Below the pieces are notes generated by a model. It did not search any database and was not told the origin of the DNA. It saw only the letters and a list, made by a program, of their open reading frames with translations. Shown in pieces: positions 32,214-34,936 of a DNA stretch of 34,936 nt (positions are counted from its first letter, which is position 1; each line of letters opens with the position of its first letter). The translations under genes were made by a program, and so were the position numbers. This DNA comes from an uncultured bacterium (GTDB lineage: Bacteria; Actinomycetota; Coriobacteriia; Coriobacteriales; Coriobacteriaceae): contig CAJMNK010000015.1 of assembly GCA_905214905.1 (NCBI GenBank), positions 1-34,936 of the forward strand, in the 5' to 3' direction.

Positions 32214-33590
32214 CTACTCCTCTGCGGCCTGCGTGCCGGCGGCACGGGCCAAATCATCGATTGCAAGGGTATCGGAACTCAGGGCGCGATGGCGTCCATC
32301 GAGCGCGGGCTCGCCCGCCTGCTCCACGGCCAGCGACTCGCCGGTGCGCATGTACCACGCGGCGCGACGACCCCAGACCAGCGCCTCGAGCAGACTATTT
32401 GATGCAAGGCGATTCTTGCCGTGAACGCCGTTGCAAGCCGTCTCGCCCGCGGCGTAGAGCTCGGGCATCGAAGTGCGGCCGTCCTTATCGACCCATACGC
32501 CGCCCATAAAGTAGTGCTGCGTGGGCGTAACGGGGATGGGCTCGTCCAAGATGTCGCGGCCGTCCTCAAGGCAGCGCGCGCGAATGTTGGCAAAGTGCCC
32601 AGTCACCACGTCGCGCTCGACGGGGGCAAAGCTCAGCCACTCGTGCTCGGTACCGTCCCGCTTCATCTGCTCGCGGATGGCGGCAGCGACAACGTCGCGC
32701 GGCTGCAACTCGTCGGCAAAACGCTCGCCGGCGGCATTGAGCAGAATCGCGCCCTCACCGCGGCAGCTCTCGCTGATCAGGAACGTACGGCCTGGCTGCG
32801 GCGAGAACAGGCCCGTGGGATGGATCTGCACGTAGTCCAGGTGCTCCATCTTAATGCCGTGCTCCTGCGCGATGTAGCAGGCGTCGCCCGTGAGCTGCGG
32901 GTAGTTGGTCGAATGGTCGTATACGCCACCGATGCCGCCCGTCGCCCACAGCGTATGGCGGGCATGGATCTTAAACGGCTTACCGACATGCACGCCCTCA
33001 GCGGCATTTGCCAGCTCGTCGGCGGGGCGAGCTGAATCGTCCTCGTCCACGGCAACAGCGACGACACCAGTGCACACCGTGGCCCCATCGCGCTCGGCCG
33101 TCAGGATGTCGGTCATGGCAACGTGTTCGAGAATCTGCACGTTGTCCAGCTTGCGGACGGCCTGAAGCAGCTTGGTCGTAATCTCCTTGCCCGTAATGTC
33201 GGCATGGAAGGCAATGCGCGGACGGCTGTGCGCGCCCTCGCGGGTAAAGTCGAGGCCGCCATCGGCCTTGCGCTCAAAATCCACGCCCATCGCTAGCAGG
33301 TCGTTGATGACCGAGCGGCTCGAGCGGATCATGATGTCGACGCTCTCGCGGCGGTTCTCGTAATGGCCGGCGTGCATGGTGTCCTCAAAGAAGGCATCGT
33401 AGTCCGAGCCCTCGGGCAGCACGCAGATGCCGCCCTGCGCGAGCATCGAATCGCACTCGTCGACCGCGCCCTTGGAGAGCATGATCACGCGCGTACTCGT
33501 CGGCAGGTTGAGCGCCGCGTACAGGCCCGCCACGCCGCAGCCGGCAATGACGACGTCGCACTCCATATCGGGGTATTGCTTGGTTTCCAC
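32214..33590 (-). CDS. nadB: L-aspartate oxidase, short form
   Basis: A 458-residue flavoprotein. The FAD motif DVVIAGCGVAGLYAAL is at the N-terminus; the active-site region HSRPRIAFHADITGKEIT lies near residue 125, and YAAGETACNGVHGKNRLASN near 375. It oxidises aspartate to iminoaspartate, which NadA uses. Most NadB proteins are about 500-540 residues; here the C-terminal helical domain is largely missing and replaced by a short Ala-rich tail, with nadC following at once, so this is not a recent frameshift. I chose GTG at 33590 because GGGAGAGGA precedes it; ATG starts further upstream fall inside a palindromic repeat. Confidence 0.92.
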   Translation of the reverse strand: METKQYPDMECDVVIAGCGVAGLYAALNLPTSTRVIMLSKGAVDECDSMLAQGGICVLPEGSDYDAFFEDTMHAGHYENRRESVDIMIRSSRSVINDLLAMGVDFERKADGGLDFTREGAHSRPRIAFHADITGKEITTKLLQAVRKLDNVQILEHVAMTDILTAERDGATVCTGVVAVAVDEDDSARPADELANAAEGVHVGKPFKIHARHTLWATGGIGGVYDHSTNYPQLTGDACYIAQEHGIKMEHLDYVQIHPTGLFSPQPGRTFLISESCRGEGAILLNAAGERFADELQPRDVVAAAIREQMKRDGTEHEWLSFAPVERDVVTGHFANIRARCLEDGRDILDEPIPVTPTQHYFMGGVWVDKDGRTSMPELYAAGETACNGVHGKNRLASNSLLEALVWGRRAAWYMRTGESLAVEQAGEPALDGRHRALSSDTLAIDDLARAAGTQAAEE

Positions 33591-33607
33591 AGGAATCCTC
33601 TCCCTTG

Positions 33608-33642
33608 AATGTGACATAAGGAACCGTCCCTCATGCCACATT
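33608..33642. repeat. REP-like palindrome between nadA and nadB
   Basis: AATGTGACATAAGG and CCTCATGCCACATT are inverted over 14 bp with two mismatches around AACCGTC. It fills most of the 55-bp gap between nadA and nadB. Confidence 0.7.
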
Positions 33643-33645
33643 GTT

Positions 33646-34671
33646 CTAGCGTGCTGCGTACTCGAGCATGCGGTCGAGCGTGAGCTTGGCCTGGTCTGCC
33701 GCCTCGTCCGAGACGCCGATCTGCACCTCGCCCTCGCCCGTCTCCAGGCAGCGCACGAGCTTTTCGAGCGTGATGAGGTCCATGTTGACGCAGGTGGGCT
33801 GCACCGCGGGGAAGTAGAACTTCTTGCCGGTGCCCTGGCAGCGGCGCTCGAGCTCGTAGAGCACGCCGCGAACCGTCACGATAATGAACTCGCTCGCGTC
33901 GGACTCCTCGGCATACTTGATGATGCCGGCGGTGGAGCCGATGTAGTCGGCCTCGGCCAGGACGTCGGCCTTGCACTCGGGGTGCGCCAGCACGAGCGCG
34001 TCGGGGTGGGCCTCCGTCGCGTCGACGATCTGCTCGACGGTGATGATGTGATGGCGCGGGCAGTAGCCGTTGTTGAGAATGACGTGCTTTTGCGGCACCT
34101 GCTCGGCTACGAAGCGGCCGAGGTTTTGGTCGGGAATGAACAGGATATGCTGCTGCGGCAGCTCGGACACGATCTTGACGGCGTTGGAGCTGGTGACGCA
34201 CACGTCGCTCCAGCTCTTGATCTCGACCGTGGAGTTGACGTAGCAGACCACGGCCAGGTCGTCGCCGTACTCGGCGCGCGCCGCGTCGACCGTCTCGCGC
34301 TTGACCATATGAGCCATGGGGCAGTCCGCGCCCGGCTCGGGCAGCAGCACGGTCTTGGTGGGGTTGAGCAGCTTGGCGCTCTCGCCCATAAACTCCACGC
34401 CGCACAGCACGATGGTCTGCTGCGGCAGGCTCTTGGCGAGCTTAGCCAGGTAGAAGCTGTCGCCGACGTAATCGGCCACAGCCTGGACCTCGGGCGCCAC
34501 GTAATAGTGCGCCAGGATCACCGCGTCGCGCTGGGTTTTAAGTTGCTGAATGGCCTCGACGAGCTCTGCGGGCACCAATGCCGCGCGCTCCGTTGCCGTC
34601 GTTGCCGATGCCAGGCCGGCCGCAATGTCGCGTGCAAGCTCCGACGCATCCATGTTCGCGCTCTGTGCCAT
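33646..34671 (-). CDS. nadA: Quinolinate synthase
   Basis: A 341-residue NadA. The repeated three-domain fold shows as AVILAHYYVAPEVQAVADYV near residue 50, VLCGVEFMGESAKLLNP (first cluster cysteine), YVNSTVEIKSWSDVCVTSSN, and QPTCVNMDLITLEKLVRCLE (last cluster cysteine). Three conserved cysteines hold a [4Fe-4S] cluster that binds the substrate. It condenses iminoaspartate from NadB with dihydroxyacetone phosphate to give quinolinate. ATG at 34671 follows AGAGGGG; a TTG codon one earlier is less likely. It is first gene of nadA-nadB-nadC-niaR. Confidence 0.95.
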   Translation of the reverse strand: MAQSANMDASELARDIAAGLASATTATERAALVPAELVEAIQQLKTQRDAVILAHYYVAPEVQAVADYVGDSFYLAKLAKSLPQQTIVLCGVEFMGESAKLLNPTKTVLLPEPGADCPMAHMVKRETVDAARAEYGDDLAVVCYVNSTVEIKSWSDVCVTSSNAVKIVSELPQQHILFIPDQNLGRFVAEQVPQKHVILNNGYCPRHHIITVEQIVDATEAHPDALVLAHPECKADVLAEADYIGSTAGIIKYAEESDASEFIIVTVRGVLYELERRCQGTGKKFYFPAVQPTCVNMDLITLEKLVRCLETGEGEVQIGVSDEAADQAKLTLDRMLEYAAR

Positions 34672-34706
34672 CAAGGCCCCTCTCTTTTGGCGAATCTTGG
34701 GGCTTT

Positions 34707-34756
34707 AGTATGACACCTAGGTTTACAGCTGACAAGACAGCTGTAAACCTAGGTGT
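34707..34756 (-). promoter_or_regulatory. nad operon promoter within a large palindrome (candidate NiaR operator)
   Basis: A perfect 19-bp inverted repeat (34713-34731 with 34738-34756) surrounds 6 bases. Each arm holds its own palindrome ACCTAGGT (34715-34722 and 34747-34754), centres 32 bp apart. On the minus strand TTGTCA (34730-34735), a 17-bp spacer and CATACT (34707-34712) form a good promoter for nadA with a 36-base leader. A repressor bound here would cover the spacer and -35 region. NiaR is the obvious candidate because its gene ends the operon; this is inferred. Confidence 0.72.
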
Positions 34757-34778
34757 AAAGTTGAAATAAAGATTCAAT

Positions 34779-34841
34779 CATGCGGCAGGTCCATTTTCGA
34801 ACTGGCAAGCTGAGGACAGCCGAAAATGGACCCGCCCCATG
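34779..34841. repeat. Inverted repeat upstream of the nad promoter
   Basis: Arms 34779-34799 and 34821-34841 match at 19 of 21 positions (core GGTCCATTTTCG) around a 21-base loop. It has no coding capacity. The role is unknown; it resembles the other intergenic palindromes in the window. Confidence 0.6.
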
Positions 34842-34906
34842 ATTCGGGCAGCCCGTTTTGTCCTGGACCAAGGGGCAGTGGGGTAGCGCGCAGAGATGTG
34901 GTGTAA

Positions 34907-34928
34907 GAGGCGGGGAATGCCCCGCCTC
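34907..34928. terminator. GC-rich hairpin at the right edge, possible terminator
   Basis: GAGGCGGGG and CCCCGCCTC form a perfect 9-bp stem with loop AATG, followed on the plus strand by CGCCCTTT where the window ends. It probably ends a unit whose gene lies outside. Confidence 0.45.
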
Positions 34929-34936
34929 CGCCCTTT

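Overview
The window is about 35 kb of GC-rich DNA, most likely from a Collinsella-like member of the Coriobacteriia (gut anaerobes within the Actinobacteria). Reasons: the actinobacterial order dnaK-grpE-dnaJ-hspR, a ClpB gene sharing an operator-like motif with dnaK, anaerobic iron-sulfur chemistry (multi-cluster flavoprotein, small 2[4Fe-4S] ferredoxin, HypA), and a mannose-family PTS beside a LevR-type regulator with a matching sigma-54 promoter. The genus is an inference; no rRNA gene lies in the window.

Layout. (1) 1-5323: a redox locus. A TetR-family gene and a DUF5692-like membrane protein read rightward. A 927-residue iron-sulfur flavoprotein, hypA and the start of a second DUF5692-like gene read leftward. 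Two matching palindromes lie in the shared control region. (2) 5451-8350: an orphan membrane-anchored protein with a very acidic N-terminal tail, convergent with a lower-GC AAA/DUF4143 ATPase that carries three copies of an AT-rich element before its start. (3) 8596-17438, all leftward: LevR-like regulator, sigma-54 promoter, PTS IIB-IIC-IID, a 216-bp stem-loop-rich gap, PTS IIA, a Nif3-like protein, a cytoplasmic neutral-ceramidase-like protein and a Cof-type HAD phosphatase. (4) 17439-22830: a MITE-like hairpin, a possible gene remnant, a 57-residue protein, clpB, and two orphan membrane-anchored proteins lying between three copies of an intergenic palindrome. (5) 22837-29860: an aconitase-family hydratase, then the operon dnaK-grpE-dnaJ-hspR. 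(6) 29996-30651: a 62-bp-period tandem repeat and a ferredoxin gene with clear promoter and terminator. (7) 30697-34756: the de novo NAD operon nadA-nadB-nadC-niaR behind a promoter embedded in a large palindrome, ending in a structured element.

How the genes work together: the nad operon makes nicotinate mononucleotide from aspartate and is probably shut off by its last gene, the NiaR-type repressor. HspR probably represses both dnaK and clpB through one 27-bp motif. The PTS operon probably imports and phosphorylates an unknown carbohydrate, and its last three genes may process the product. The TetR locus joins electron transfer, a nickel chaperone and a paired membrane protein of unknown function, and is the best candidate here for an undescribed system. 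Intergenic regions are unusually rich in inverted repeats, several resembling REP/RAYT-type or MITE-type elements, although no transposase gene is present.
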